DNA of 64,000 nt from Candidatus Tepidiaquacella proteinivora. GTDB taxonomy: Bacteria > Bacteroidota > Ignavibacteria > Tepidaquicellales > Tepidaquicellaceae. The position numbers were made by a program, and so were the translations under genes. The notes beneath the pieces are model-generated. The model made no database searches and was not told the DNA's origin. It saw only the letters and a program-made list of their open reading frames with translations. Positions 9,749-18,759 of the stretch are shown here, piece by piece (the stretch's first letter is position 1; each line of letters begins with the position of its first letter). The DNA is taken from assembly GCA_013348845.1 (NCBI GenBank), contig CP054675.1, positions 1,063,501 to 1,127,500 of the forward strand, in the 5' to 3' direction.

Positions 9749-10774
9749 TTAATTAATTACAATATGATTTAATACTTCTTCAACTTTCATACCTTCTTCA
9801 AATTTACATATTTTTTTATCGCTACTGCAATTTGCATTGCAAAATTCTTCGCTAACTTCAAGGTTGATTGATTTTTCATTTAGCATACCCCAATGTTTGG
9901 CAGAACTGACATTCCTATGGCAATGAATAACAATAGCTTTAATATTAAATGCATCTGCAATATGTGCAGGACCGGTAGATGAAGAAATAAACAAATCTGC
10001 TTTGGATATGCAAATAGATAAATCTCTTAAAGAAACTAAAACTCTGGATAAATCAATTATTCTTTTATCGTTAATATCTTTTATTTTCCTGAGGAAATTT
10101 TCTGTCATTTCTTTCGCTGTCAGGATAATAGAAAAATTTTTATCATTAAATTTCTCAATAATTTTTTTTATAAGAATCAAATATTTTTCTTCAGACCAAT
10201 TAGGAGCAGAATTACCCGAACCTGTATGGATGAAAATTTTATATGAATTTAATGGGACTCCATTAATTTTTAAAATCTGTTCTGCCTTTAAACTTTCTTC
10301 CTCGGAAATAAACATTTCAACTTTTAAATTATAACATTTTACACCAATTCTTCTGGCTAAATCCATACAGTAATCCGCTTCGTGTTTTAAATTTCTGTAT
10401 TTATTTCTGGAAACACCCCTACATAAAGTCAAAATACTATACAAACGAAAACCAGTCATATATCTCTTTTTTACTCCGCCAAAAAACATTTGAAATGCAG
10501 CTCTTTCTGTTGGGAAAACCAATAAACCATGAGTAAAATTATTTTTCCCTATTTCAGAAACAACATTCCAAAAAGAGTCATCTGTTAAATCATCTGTAAT
10601 TATAGAATTAATATAAGGATTATACTTAAAAACATCAGCAGTTTGAGGACGGGTTAAAACTGAAATAAATGAATCAGGAAAACTTTTTCTTAATTCCCTT
10701 ACGATAGGGGTTATCATTATAACATCTCCAACCCTATCTGTTCTAATTACAAGAAATCTTCTTTGTTTTTTCAT
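9749..10774 (-). CDS. GT9 (heptosyltransferase-type) glycosyltransferase
   Basis: This 341-residue GT-B glycosyltransferase of the ADP-heptose:LPS heptosyltransferase family opens with RFLVIRTDRVGDVIMITPIV, the classical first beta-strand and loop of GT9. The nucleotide-sugar site is marked by FIHTGSGNSAPNW and by FISSSTGPAHIADAF. A partial C-terminal Cys group (FCNANCSSDKKIC) resembles that of its neighbours. It sits between two other GT9 genes with gaps of 13 and 5 bases and is clearly part of one operon. A role in LPS inner-core or surface glycan assembly follows from family and context. Confidence 0.87.
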   Translation of the reverse strand: MKKQRRFLVIRTDRVGDVIMITPIVRELRKSFPDSFISVLTRPQTADVFKYNPYINSIITDDLTDDSFWNVVSEIGKNNFTHGLLVFPTERAAFQMFFGGVKKRYMTGFRLYSILTLCRGVSRNKYRNLKHEADYCMDLARRIGVKCYNLKVEMFISEEESLKAEQILKINGVPLNSYKIFIHTGSGNSAPNWSEEKYLILIKKIIEKFNDKNFSIILTAKEMTENFLRKIKDINDKRIIDLSRVLVSLRDLSICISKADLFISSSTGPAHIADAFNIKAIVIHCHRNVSSAKHWGMLNEKSINLEVSEEFCNANCSSDKKICKFEEGMKVEEVLNHIVIN

Positions 10775-10787
10775 CTCAAAATAGTTG

Positions 10788-11834
10788 TTAATCCCAAGTT
10801 GGTAAATAGATATTATTTTTTCTGATTAATTCTTCTAACTTCATTAATATTTTTTCTTTAGGTAATTCAGTCATACATATATTACCAATTGGACAATTTA
10901 AATAAGCGCAATTTAAACAATCTAATTTTTCGTTAACTACTGTTGTATGAATATCACCAAAAGGTCCTTGTTGTAAAGGACTTGTAGGACCATAAATACC
11001 TAAAACAGGGACTCCTGCTGCAGCAGATAAATGTAATAATCCCGAATCATTTGCGATTACAAATGAACATTTTTTTATTATTGCTGCGGTATATCTTAAA
11101 TTCAGGGAAGGTATAATATAAGAATATTCTTTGTGTTGCTCATATATTTTTTTACATTCATCAAGTTCCTTTTCAGTACCCCATATTAAAATAAAGCTAA
11201 CATTATATTTTTTTCTTATCAAGGATATCAACTCTATATAGTCATTAACTTTATACTTTTTGGATTCCCAGGCACCCGATGTAATTATTCCTATAGAAGG
11301 AAAAGAAATATTATTTTTTCTGAAAAAATTCTCAGCAAAAGAAAAATGGGGTTCTAAAACTGAGATGAATAATTCTTTATATTTTACCGGAATTCCTAAA
11401 GTGTCAAGTGCAAGTAAATTTATTTCTACATTATGTTTTTTTTCTAAATTGTTACTTGCCGGTATAAGAATATTGTAAGCATACTTCCTTCTCGGAAAAT
11501 CATAACCGATCCTATATTTAGCCCGGCTATAATATGTTAAAAATGTGGTTCTTGGATTACAAAATAAGTCTATTACTAAATTATATTTTTGTTTTCTAAT
11601 ATTTTTTAAAAGGCAATATGAACCTTCTGTGTTTTTATTAAAAGTTAAAACTCTATTTATATAAGGATTTCCATAAAGTACATCTCTGCAATTAAGAGTT
11701 GTAAGAAAGTTAATTTCCGCATCTGGGAAAAAATCCCGTAAGTTTCTTAAAACGGGGGTTGATAATATCACATCACCAATTCCAAAAAACTTAATGATTA
11801 GTATCTTTGATATTTCATTGTAATCAAGTTTCAT
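10788..11834 (-). CDS. GT9 (heptosyltransferase-type) glycosyltransferase
   Basis: This 348-residue GT9 protein has the N-terminal ILIIKFFGIGDVILSTPVL segment and the donor-binding ANDSGLLHLSAAAGVPVLGIYGPTSP loop spread over about residues 259-284. These are close to textbook heptosyltransferase motifs. A Cys cluster (LDCLNCAYLNCPIGNIC) lies near the C terminus, as in many family members. The start overlaps the stop of the Nth-like gene by four bases and the next GT9 gene follows after 13 bases. Of the three GT9 genes it looks most like a canonical heptosyltransferase. Confidence 0.9.
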   Translation of the reverse strand: MKLDYNEISKILIIKFFGIGDVILSTPVLRNLRDFFPDAEINFLTTLNCRDVLYGNPYINRVLTFNKNTEGSYCLLKNIRKQKYNLVIDLFCNPRTTFLTYYSRAKYRIGYDFPRRKYAYNILIPASNNLEKKHNVEINLLALDTLGIPVKYKELFISVLEPHFSFAENFFRKNNISFPSIGIITSGAWESKKYKVNDYIELISLIRKKYNVSFILIWGTEKELDECKKIYEQHKEYSYIIPSLNLRYTAAIIKKCSFVIANDSGLLHLSAAAGVPVLGIYGPTSPLQQGPFGDIHTTVVNEKLDCLNCAYLNCPIGNICMTELPKEKILMKLEELIRKNNIYLPTWD

Positions 11835-12565
11835 TTTATATTTTCAAGAATTAAAAAATCATATTTCTGGGGATTCCGATTCTGAGCTTTTTTATTTTTA
11901 TATTCTGATTTATTCCTATACTTACAATACATATATATAAAACATTCATTGCATAAAGGATTCCTGGCTTTACAAATACTTCTTCCAAATTTTATTAAGC
12001 ATTTATGAAAGAATAATTTCTTTCCTTCAGGTATTTTATCTGATATTTCGAGAAATGTTTTTTCCGGTGTTTTTGTTTTTACTAAACCTATTCTGTTCAA
12101 TACTCTATGAATATGAGTATCAACAGGAAATACATCTCTGTTCAAACCGAAAGCTACAACACATGAAGCAGTTTTTAATCCTATCCCATTTAATTCTAAA
12201 AGCTGATTATATATTTCTTCTGTGGAATAATTTTTCAAAAAACTTAAATCAAAACTTTTATATTTCCTGTAAATTTTCTTTAAAATATTTTTAATATCTT
12301 TTGCTTTTGTATTAGCCATTCCGCAAATACGTATTTCATCTCTAATCTTACTTATTCTTTCTTCCATTAGCTTTTCTAATTTCCCATACTTTCTTTTTAA
12401 ATTGTTGAATGCTATAAAAGCAGTTTTATCAGTAGTATTTTGAGATAATTTTGTTGCTATCAGGATATCAAGAACTGAATCATTATTTTTAGTATTTAAA
12501 GAATGTACATTTTCATTTTTGTATTTTTTCTCACAAAGCTCAATAATTTTTAACAAATTATTCAA
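11831..12565 (-). CDS. nth: Endonuclease III-like DNA glycosylase/AP lyase
   Basis: This 244-residue HhH-GPD protein removes oxidised pyrimidines in base excision repair. The helix-hairpin-helix is LNGIGLKTAS with catalytic Lys131, and the catalytic aspartate is Asp149 in FPVDTHIHRV. The [4Fe-4S] cluster ligands Cys198, Cys205, Cys208 and Cys214 have the exact C-x6-C-x2-C-x5-C spacing. It is slightly longer than typical Nth because of a basic C-terminal tail of about 30 residues. As the first gene of the minus run, its promoter should lie in the AT-rich gap before 12743. A divergent Nth-family paralogue cannot be excluded. Confidence 0.88.
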   Translation of the reverse strand: MNNLLKIIELCEKKYKNENVHSLNTKNNDSVLDILIATKLSQNTTDKTAFIAFNNLKRKYGKLEKLMEERISKIRDEIRICGMANTKAKDIKNILKKIYRKYKSFDLSFLKNYSTEEIYNQLLELNGIGLKTASCVVAFGLNRDVFPVDTHIHRVLNRIGLVKTKTPEKTFLEISDKIPEGKKLFFHKCLIKFGRSICKARNPLCNECFIYMYCKYRNKSEYKNKKAQNRNPQKYDFLILENIK

Positions 12566-12742
12566 ATATCCTATGTTAGTTATAAATAAAAATAAACTAT
12601 TAATTAATTTGAAAAAAGTAACTTATTTTACTTTTTTTGTATTAATATTATTCATATTTTTAATTTTTTCAAAACCACATATATTGACCTACATAAAGTG
12701 TACATTACTAAAAAAATTATTCGTTTAATAAAAAATTAAATT

Positions 12743-14800
12743 ATGGCAGAAGAAAAAAAATTTGTACCATTTATCTCTCCTGATGTAAATCTTGTTGAAT
12801 TTACAATCAGGGGATTGATATTGGGATTAATACTTGCCGTAGTACTTGGTGCTGCAAATGCATACCTCGGCTTGAAAGCTGGTATGACGATTGCAGCAAC
12901 TTATCCCGCAGCAGTGCTCGGTATGGCAATACTAAGGCTATTTAAGAGTAATATTTTGGAAGAGAATTTTGTTCGTACTGTTGGCTCTATTGGAGAATCT
13001 GTAGCTGCTGGCGCAATTTTTACTTTACCCGCCTTTTTCATTGCAAAAATTTGGGATCCGCAAAATATTACTCTCGGTAACTACCTTACCGCAACTATAA
13101 TTTTAATAGTTGGTGGTATTCTTGGAATTATGTTTGTTGCGCTATTGAGAAGAGTAATGGTAGAAGATAAAGACTTACTCTTTCCTGAATCAACAGCAGC
13201 CGCTGAGATTCATAAATCGGGACAAAAAGGCGGCTCCGGCGGTGCAAAATATCTTTTCAGCGCAATGGGAGTTGGAGCAGTTATACAGTTCTTTGCTCAA
13301 TTGAAATTGTTTGCCACCTGGGAGAAATTCTATGGTTTCTTTCACAAAACTATAATACCAGGTACATTCTTTAAAGCTGAGGGTGGAATGTTATTGAGTT
13401 CTCCCGGTTTCAGTCCGGCATATACAGGTGTCGGTTACATTATCGGTCCCAAATATGCCTCTCTAAACTTTAGTGGAGGATTATTAGCTTGGGGATTATT
13501 AACCCCAATAATTTATTATTTTATCTATCCTTTTATAAATGTTCCGGTATTTATACAAAATTGGGCAATGACATCGGGAATACCTATTGAAAAACTAAAT
13601 GATCCGGCATTTCAGATAACACAGGTTTGGAAATATGTTGTAAGACCTATTGCTATTGGTGGAATGCTAATGGGTGCTTTTTACACACTATTTAGAATGA
13701 GAAAATCTCTGTATGCAGGATTGAAAAGGTCGTTTGGAGATGTTAAAAAGGCTGCGGCTGGCTCTCATGTAGAAGTTGTAAGGACAGAAAAAGACCTTAA
13801 ATTCTCCTGGATAATAATTGGAATATTAGCATCCGCAATTGTTACATTTTTAATTACATATTTTGTATTCAATACAGGTTTAATACCGGCTTTAGTTTCA
13901 GCAACTATATTAATTATTCTTGCTTTCTTCTTTGCTGCAATTTCCGGATATCTTGTAGGTATAATAGGATCAAGCAATAACCCAATCAGTGGCTTAACCC
14001 TAACAGCATTAATTACTACCGCATTAATTCTCGTGTTAATTGGAGTGGATGCAGAACACGGCGGTGTCGCAGCAGTTCTCGGCGTTGCTGCTATAGTATG
14101 TGTAGCTGCTGCTGTTGCTGGCGAAATGTTGCAGGATTTAAAAGCAGGACATTTACTCGGTGGTACTCCATGGAAAATGCAGGTCGGTAATATAATTGGA
14201 GTTATAGTTTCAGGGCTTGTAATGTTTTATGTTCTCAATATGTTAAATCAAGCTGATATTGTTCAAGGTCAGCAACAAGGATATACAGGCGGTTTTGGTA
14301 GCAAAAATTTAGCCGCCCCACAAGCTGGACTAATGGCAATGCTTTCACAAGGTATAATTGGCGGTCAAATGGCATGGCCACTTATTATAGTTGGTTTATT
14401 AATGGGTCTTGCATTAATCATGATGCAGGTTAAAAGCCCGATGCTTGTTGCCGTTGGTATGTATCTTCCTCTTGAAACAACTTTTGCAATTTTTGTTGGC
14501 GGATTAATAAAAGGTGTAGTTGATTTGATAGTTGAGAAGAAACAATATGTGCCAGCTCAAAAAGTTAGAATTGAAAATATTGGAATTCTGTTAGCCTCAG
14601 GTTTGATTGCAGGTGAAGCATTGACAGGTTTAGGATTTGCACCATTCAGAATTGCTGGTGTTGTACCTGAAATTTTTAAAGACCCGCCAGTAATAATTGG
14701 AATTGCCGTGCTTGTAATTCTTACTCTAATATTAATAATTGTACCTATAATGAATCGTGGTTCAGAAGATGAACCAGCACCACCAAGCGCAGGTATGTAG
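12743..14800 (+). CDS. OPT-family oligopeptide transporter
   Basis: This 685-residue polytopic inner-membrane protein has many hydrophobic helices and the bacterial OPT N-terminal pattern VEFTIRGLILGLILAVVLGAANAYLGLKAGMTIAA (split over about residues 19-53). It also has the conserved ESTAAAEIHKSG and SSNNPISGLTLTALI segments. OPT proteins import small peptides, probably with protons; some members carry metal chelates. The gene is followed after 2 bases by a PqqD-like gene and then pepD, which supports peptides as substrate. A perfect hairpin with a T tract ends the unit at about 16660. Confidence 0.93.
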   Translation: MAEEKKFVPFISPDVNLVEFTIRGLILGLILAVVLGAANAYLGLKAGMTIAATYPAAVLGMAILRLFKSNILEENFVRTVGSIGESVAAGAIFTLPAFFIAKIWDPQNITLGNYLTATIILIVGGILGIMFVALLRRVMVEDKDLLFPESTAAAEIHKSGQKGGSGGAKYLFSAMGVGAVIQFFAQLKLFATWEKFYGFFHKTIIPGTFFKAEGGMLLSSPGFSPAYTGVGYIIGPKYASLNFSGGLLAWGLLTPIIYYFIYPFINVPVFIQNWAMTSGIPIEKLNDPAFQITQVWKYVVRPIAIGGMLMGAFYTLFRMRKSLYAGLKRSFGDVKKAAAGSHVEVVRTEKDLKFSWIIIGILASAIVTFLITYFVFNTGLIPALVSATILIILAFFFAAISGYLVGIIGSSNNPISGLTLTALITTALILVLIGVDAEHGGVAAVLGVAAIVCVAAAVAGEMLQDLKAGHLLGGTPWKMQVGNIIGVIVSGLVMFYVLNMLNQADIVQGQQQGYTGGFGSKNLAAPQAGLMAMLSQGIIGGQMAWPLIIVGLLMGLALIMMQVKSPMLVAVGMYLPLETTFAIFVGGLIKGVVDLIVEKKQYVPAQKVRIENIGILLASGLIAGEALTGLGFAPFRIAGVVPEIFKDPPVIIGIAVLVILTLILIIVPIMNRGSEDEPAPPSAGM

Positions 14801-14802
14801 CT

Positions 14803-15153
14803 ATGTTTAGAAAGAAACAAAATATTAACTTTTTAGAATTGACACCCGTTCATAATAAAAGTTTTGAAGATAATAACGGATTAATTACTATTGTATTTCC
14901 TAAGTTCAAAAATAAATTTTTACAGAGGTTAATTCCAAAGAATAAATCTCCAGATATAAGAATTTCACTTGATGAAGTAGGTTCTTCTGTGTGGAAGTTA
15001 ATTGACGGTAATACAAAAGTAAACGAAATAATACAACTGCTGAAAAATAAATTTGGAGAGGAATTAATACAAGCTGAACAAAGAACTTTAAAATTTTTAT
15101 CAATGTTATATCAACACAGATTTATTTATTTTAAAGAAATTAGAAAGGAATAA
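14803..15153 (+). CDS. PqqD-family (RRE-fold) peptide-binding protein
   Basis: This 116-residue soluble protein has the PqqD winged-helix pattern: a basic, unstructured-looking start, then ISLDEVGSSVWKLIDG, TKVNEIIQLLKNKFGE, and a C-terminal helix ending YQHRFIYFKE. PqqD-type domains bind leader peptides of ribosomally made modified peptides (RiPPs). No precursor peptide or radical-SAM gene is nearby. It is packed between the OPT transporter (2-base gap) and pepD (3-base gap), so a role in peptide handling or in control of uptake and hydrolysis is inferred. The fold assignment is fairly secure; the function is not. Confidence 0.75.
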   Translation: MFRKKQNINFLELTPVHNKSFEDNNGLITIVFPKFKNKFLQRLIPKNKSPDIRISLDEVGSSVWKLIDGNTKVNEIIQLLKNKFGEELIQAEQRTLKFLSMLYQHRFIYFKEIRKE

Positions 15154-15156
15154 AAA

Positions 15157-16617
15157 ATGGGTAAAATACTTGGAAATCTAAAACCAACACGAGTTTGGGA
15201 AATATTTGAGGAAATATGTTCAATTCCTCATCCTTCCAAACACGAAGCAAAATTACGTGATTACGTAGTTGACTTTGCAAAGAAAAATAATCTTGAATTT
15301 GAAATTGATGATACAGGAAATATAGTTATCAGAAAACCTGCTACAAAAGGGATGGAGAACAGAAAAGGTGTAATATTGCAAGGACATCTTGATATGGTAC
15401 CACAGGCAAACTCTGATGTAGAACATAATTTCGAAACAGATGCAATAAAACCAAGAATAGATGGCGAATGGGTAAAAGCCACAGGAACAACACTTGGAGC
15501 TGATAACGGAATTGGAGTTGCAACAGCACTTGCTATTCTTGAATCAAAAGATATTGCACATGGACCATTAGAAGCATTATTTACAATTGATGAAGAGACA
15601 GGAATGACAGGTGCCTTTGGTTTAAAACCCGGATTCTTAAAAGGTGATATTCTTTTAAACCTTGACTCTGAAGATGAAGGCGAACTGTTTATTGGATGCG
15701 CTGGTGGTACAAATGGTTGTTTTACTTTTAAATACAAAGAAGTAACAACACCTAAAAGTGTAAAAGCGTATAAGTTAAGTATAACAGGATTGAAAGGTGG
15801 ACATTCCGGATGTGATATTCATTTATATAGAGGAAATGCAAATAAGATTCTTTTTAGATATTTAAAACATGCGGAATCTAAACACGGTTTAAGACTGGCA
15901 TCCGTTGAAGGTGGTACATTGAGAAATGCAATTCCAAGAGAAGCGTTTGCAACTTTTGTTATTCCAGTAGAAAATTCCGGAGAAATTAAAAAGTGCGTAT
16001 CAGAAATGTATGATATTATCAGGAAAGAATATGCCACCATTGACCCTGATTTCAAAATGGAAATAGAAGAAATTGATACTCCAGAAAAATTAATTGATGA
16101 AGACACTCAAAAGAGACTGATAAATGCAATCGTTGCATGTCCAAATGATGTGATTAGAATGAGTAATGATATGCCAGGTCTCGTTGAGACATCGACAAAT
16201 CTTGCAATTATAAAATCCCAAAATGGTATTATAGAAGTAAAATGTTTACTCAGAAGTTCAGTAGATTCAGCAAAAGATGCTCTCGAACAAATGTTTGCAT
16301 GTTTATTTGAACTTGCAGGTGCAGAATATCAATTCGATGGTAGATATCCCGGATGGAAGCCCAATCCTCATTCCCCCATTCTTGAAGTTATGAAAGAAGG
16401 TTATAAAACAAAATTTGGGAAAGAACCTAAAATAAATGCTATACATGCAGGTCTCGAATGTGGACTTATCGGGGGTGTCTATCCAAATCTGGATATGATA
16501 TCTTTCGGACCAACAATAAAAAATCCACATTCCCCTGACGAAATGGTCAATATAAACACCGTTCAAAAATTCTGGGATTACATTACTTACACTTTGGAAA
16601 ATATTCCTAAAAAGTAA
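15157..16617 (+). CDS. pepD: Aminoacyl-histidine dipeptidase (peptidase D, M20 family)
   Basis: This 486-residue cytosolic zinc dipeptidase matches the PepD/PepV-like M20 group. Likely metal ligands are His77 and Asp79 (LQGHLDMVPQ), the bridging Asp116 (GADNGIGVA), catalytic Glu146 and Glu147 (IDEETGMTG), Asp170 (LNLDSEDEG) and a late His in AIHAGLECGL. Length is normal. AGAAAGGAATAAAA gives a clear ribosome site before the ATG. It should cleave dipeptides brought in by the OPT transporter two genes upstream. A strong terminator hairpin follows at 16644-16679. Confidence 0.94.
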   Translation: MGKILGNLKPTRVWEIFEEICSIPHPSKHEAKLRDYVVDFAKKNNLEFEIDDTGNIVIRKPATKGMENRKGVILQGHLDMVPQANSDVEHNFETDAIKPRIDGEWVKATGTTLGADNGIGVATALAILESKDIAHGPLEALFTIDEETGMTGAFGLKPGFLKGDILLNLDSEDEGELFIGCAGGTNGCFTFKYKEVTTPKSVKAYKLSITGLKGGHSGCDIHLYRGNANKILFRYLKHAESKHGLRLASVEGGTLRNAIPREAFATFVIPVENSGEIKKCVSEMYDIIRKEYATIDPDFKMEIEEIDTPEKLIDEDTQKRLINAIVACPNDVIRMSNDMPGLVETSTNLAIIKSQNGIIEVKCLLRSSVDSAKDALEQMFACLFELAGAEYQFDGRYPGWKPNPHSPILEVMKEGYKTKFGKEPKINAIHAGLECGLIGGVYPNLDMISFGPTIKNPHSPDEMVNINTVQKFWDYITYTLENIPKK

Positions 16618-16643
16618 TAAATATTTAATATCTTAAAATAATT

Positions 16644-16679
16644 AAAGTTACAGAAAAATCTTTTTCTGTAACTTTTTTT
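16644..16679 (+). terminator. Rho-independent terminator after pepD
   Basis: A perfect 15-bp inverted repeat (AAAGTTACAGAAAAA and its complement, a 2-base gap at the tip) is followed directly by a run of T. It closes the OPT-PqqD-pepD operon. Confidence 0.9.
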
Positions 16680-16810
16680 ATTTCTATCTTTCAATACAAG
16701 TTGATGAATGAATTTTTAACAATTATAATATTATATATAAATTACTTGTGTATTTTTTTAAAATAAATTTATTATATTTAAAGTAAAAAAAATAGAAAGG
16801 AGTAAAAATT

Positions 16811-18610
16811 ATGAAAAAAATTTTAACCTTCTTATTTATTCTATTTATTCCAGCAATACTTTTAATTGCTCAAGATACAAGATTTACTCAAAATTGTGAC
16901 CCGACAAAAGAAGATATTAACAACGTGAAAATGCACGCTAACTTCAGATATGGTTACATTTCACCAAATTTAATTGAACAATATCCGGGCTCAATTCCAA
17001 ACACATCAAATTTCTGGGATTATCAAACTAATGGAGCTAATTTAAATCAATTGTGGATTTTTGGAGATACTGTTATTGTTGCATACATGTCTGTCGATTC
17101 AACCGATCCCACAGGTACTTCTACAAGGATAAACTGGTATATATATAGCGTTGATGGAGGACTCACCTGGACAACCCCAATTCAGATTACTTTTTTACCT
17201 AACAGAAGCGCATACCCCGATTTATGTCCATACCTTGCGGGAACAGATAGGAATGTTGTAATTTCAGGAAGAAAATATAATGGTTCACTATCCAGAGGCG
17301 GGGCTTGGAGTGAAACAATGCTCGGGCTTGGTTCTTTCCTCTCAGCTTTTGTACCTGATCCCGGTAGAGATTTATTTGGATGGTACATAGGAAATAATAA
17401 ATATGGTGGTGCTTACAGCTCTCCGGATGCAAGTTCAAATGATAGTTTATTTTATGTTAAATATGATGTATCAACAAATACATTTAGTAATAAAACAACA
17501 TTCGCTGTTGCTCCCAATAATATATTTCAAAATGTCAGATATAGACATACAGCTAATGCAACTGGTACACACCAATTTGTTATGTGGTGGGATAATACAA
17601 CAGGTGCTTATGCATTAAGATATAAGACTACCACTGACGGTGGCTCAACCTGGACTGCAACAGCAGCCTTACAAATAGCATTTGGTCTAAACGGGACAAT
17701 TAATGGTGATGTTTGCAGTCCGTGGTTTGGATATGATGCCGCATATAAACCTGGAACAAATGACTGGTATTGTGTATGGAGTACATTATACCCAACAGCA
17801 ACTGGTCAAAACACATCGTCACCAGGAGGTTGTAAAATACTTCTTGCTTCTCCCGTTGTAAATGGTGGAGTACCTGTTGAAGTTGCTGGTAGAACCAATA
17901 TGATAATAATTTCAGATACAATTAATTATTTCTTTAATAGAGCAGCATTACAGGTAGGTGTAACTCCGGTATCACACCCATCAATAGCTTTCTCTGATGA
18001 TGGTTCAAGAATTGTAGTAGCATTTTCTGCTTTCCAACCAGGAGACTCTCTGGATGGATTTAATTTCAATGATATATGGGTAACTTATTCGGATAATGGT
18101 GGATTGAACTGGGCAACACCGTGGAATCTAACCAATACACAAACATGGGATGAATTGTATCCGGTACTTTCCCCAACAGGAAACACACCAAATTCATTTA
18201 AAATAAGATTTCAAGCAACAAGAGGACCGGGTTCCCAAAGTTTTAGCAATAATGCACCTGTATATAGAGTCTATCAGATATATCAGGTTTTTAATCCGCA
18301 AGGTACAGGAGTAAAGAAAAGTAATTCAGAAGTTCCGGAAAAATTCACTTTATACCAAAATTATCCTAATCCTTTTAATCCAACAACAAAGATTAAATTT
18401 ACTATCCCACAAAGTGCAAATGGTGAAAATATCTCAATAAAAGTTTTTGACATACTAGGCAAAGAAGTTGCTGATTTATTTAGTGGTAAGATAAATGCGG
18501 GCGAATATGAAGTTGAATTTAATGGGAGTAAATTATCCAGTGGTATTTATTTCTACCAGCTCAAATCTGAAAAATTTATTGATACAAAGAGGATGATTCT
18601 TGTAAAATAA
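16811..18610 (+). CDS. T9SS-exported protein with sialidase-like (Asp-box) repeats
   Basis: This 599-residue protein has a Sec signal peptide (residues 1 to about 20, ending LLIAQ). It carries three Asp-box/BNR-type motifs (SVDGGLTWTTP, TTDGGSTWTAT, YSDNGGLNWATP) expected in a beta-propeller. A C-terminal T9SS sorting domain of about 85 residues starts at YQNYPNPFNPTTKIKF and ends TKRMILVK. AAAGGAG precedes the ATG. It should be exported and either released or anchored at the cell surface. No catalytic sialidase residues can be assigned, so it may be a carbohydrate- or surface-binding propeller rather than an enzyme. It is monocistronic, flanked by terminators. Confidence 0.88.
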   Translation: MKKILTFLFILFIPAILLIAQDTRFTQNCDPTKEDINNVKMHANFRYGYISPNLIEQYPGSIPNTSNFWDYQTNGANLNQLWIFGDTVIVAYMSVDSTDPTGTSTRINWYIYSVDGGLTWTTPIQITFLPNRSAYPDLCPYLAGTDRNVVISGRKYNGSLSRGGAWSETMLGLGSFLSAFVPDPGRDLFGWYIGNNKYGGAYSSPDASSNDSLFYVKYDVSTNTFSNKTTFAVAPNNIFQNVRYRHTANATGTHQFVMWWDNTTGAYALRYKTTTDGGSTWTATAALQIAFGLNGTINGDVCSPWFGYDAAYKPGTNDWYCVWSTLYPTATGQNTSSPGGCKILLASPVVNGGVPVEVAGRTNMIIISDTINYFFNRAALQVGVTPVSHPSIAFSDDGSRIVVAFSAFQPGDSLDGFNFNDIWVTYSDNGGLNWATPWNLTNTQTWDELYPVLSPTGNTPNSFKIRFQATRGPGSQSFSNNAPVYRVYQIYQVFNPQGTGVKKSNSEVPEKFTLYQNYPNPFNPTTKIKFTIPQSANGENISIKVFDILGKEVADLFSGKINAGEYEVEFNGSKLSSGIYFYQLKSEKFIDTKRMILVK

Positions 18611-18626
18611 AAGTATTCTTTTTATT

Positions 18627-18663
18627 AGAAAAGGTTGCATAAAATTTTTATGCAACCTTTTTT
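18627..18663 (+). terminator. Rho-independent terminator after the T9SS propeller gene
   Basis: The inverted repeat AAAAGGTTGCATAAAA / TTTTATGCAACCTTTT with a tiny loop is followed by a T tract, just after the stop codon at 18610. Confidence 0.88.
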
Positions 18664-18759
18664 GTTATAGATTATATGAAAATTCATAAGAATATAAATT
18701 ATTAAATTTATTTTAAAAATTTTTTTAATTCAAATAAACTTTTAAAAAAGATAAATAAT

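Noticed and set aside
12519-12728. 69-codon open frame crossing the nth start and the OPT upstream region
   Set aside because: It starts antisense to nth, is almost entirely Phe/Leu/Ile/Lys from AT-rich DNA, and no ribosome site is seen. Treated as promoter DNA.
12566-12742. TTGACC-like promoter upstream of the OPT gene
   Set aside because: A -35-like hexamer at about 12684 can be paired with several AT-rich -10 candidates, but the background makes such matches frequent and this phylum uses a different consensus.
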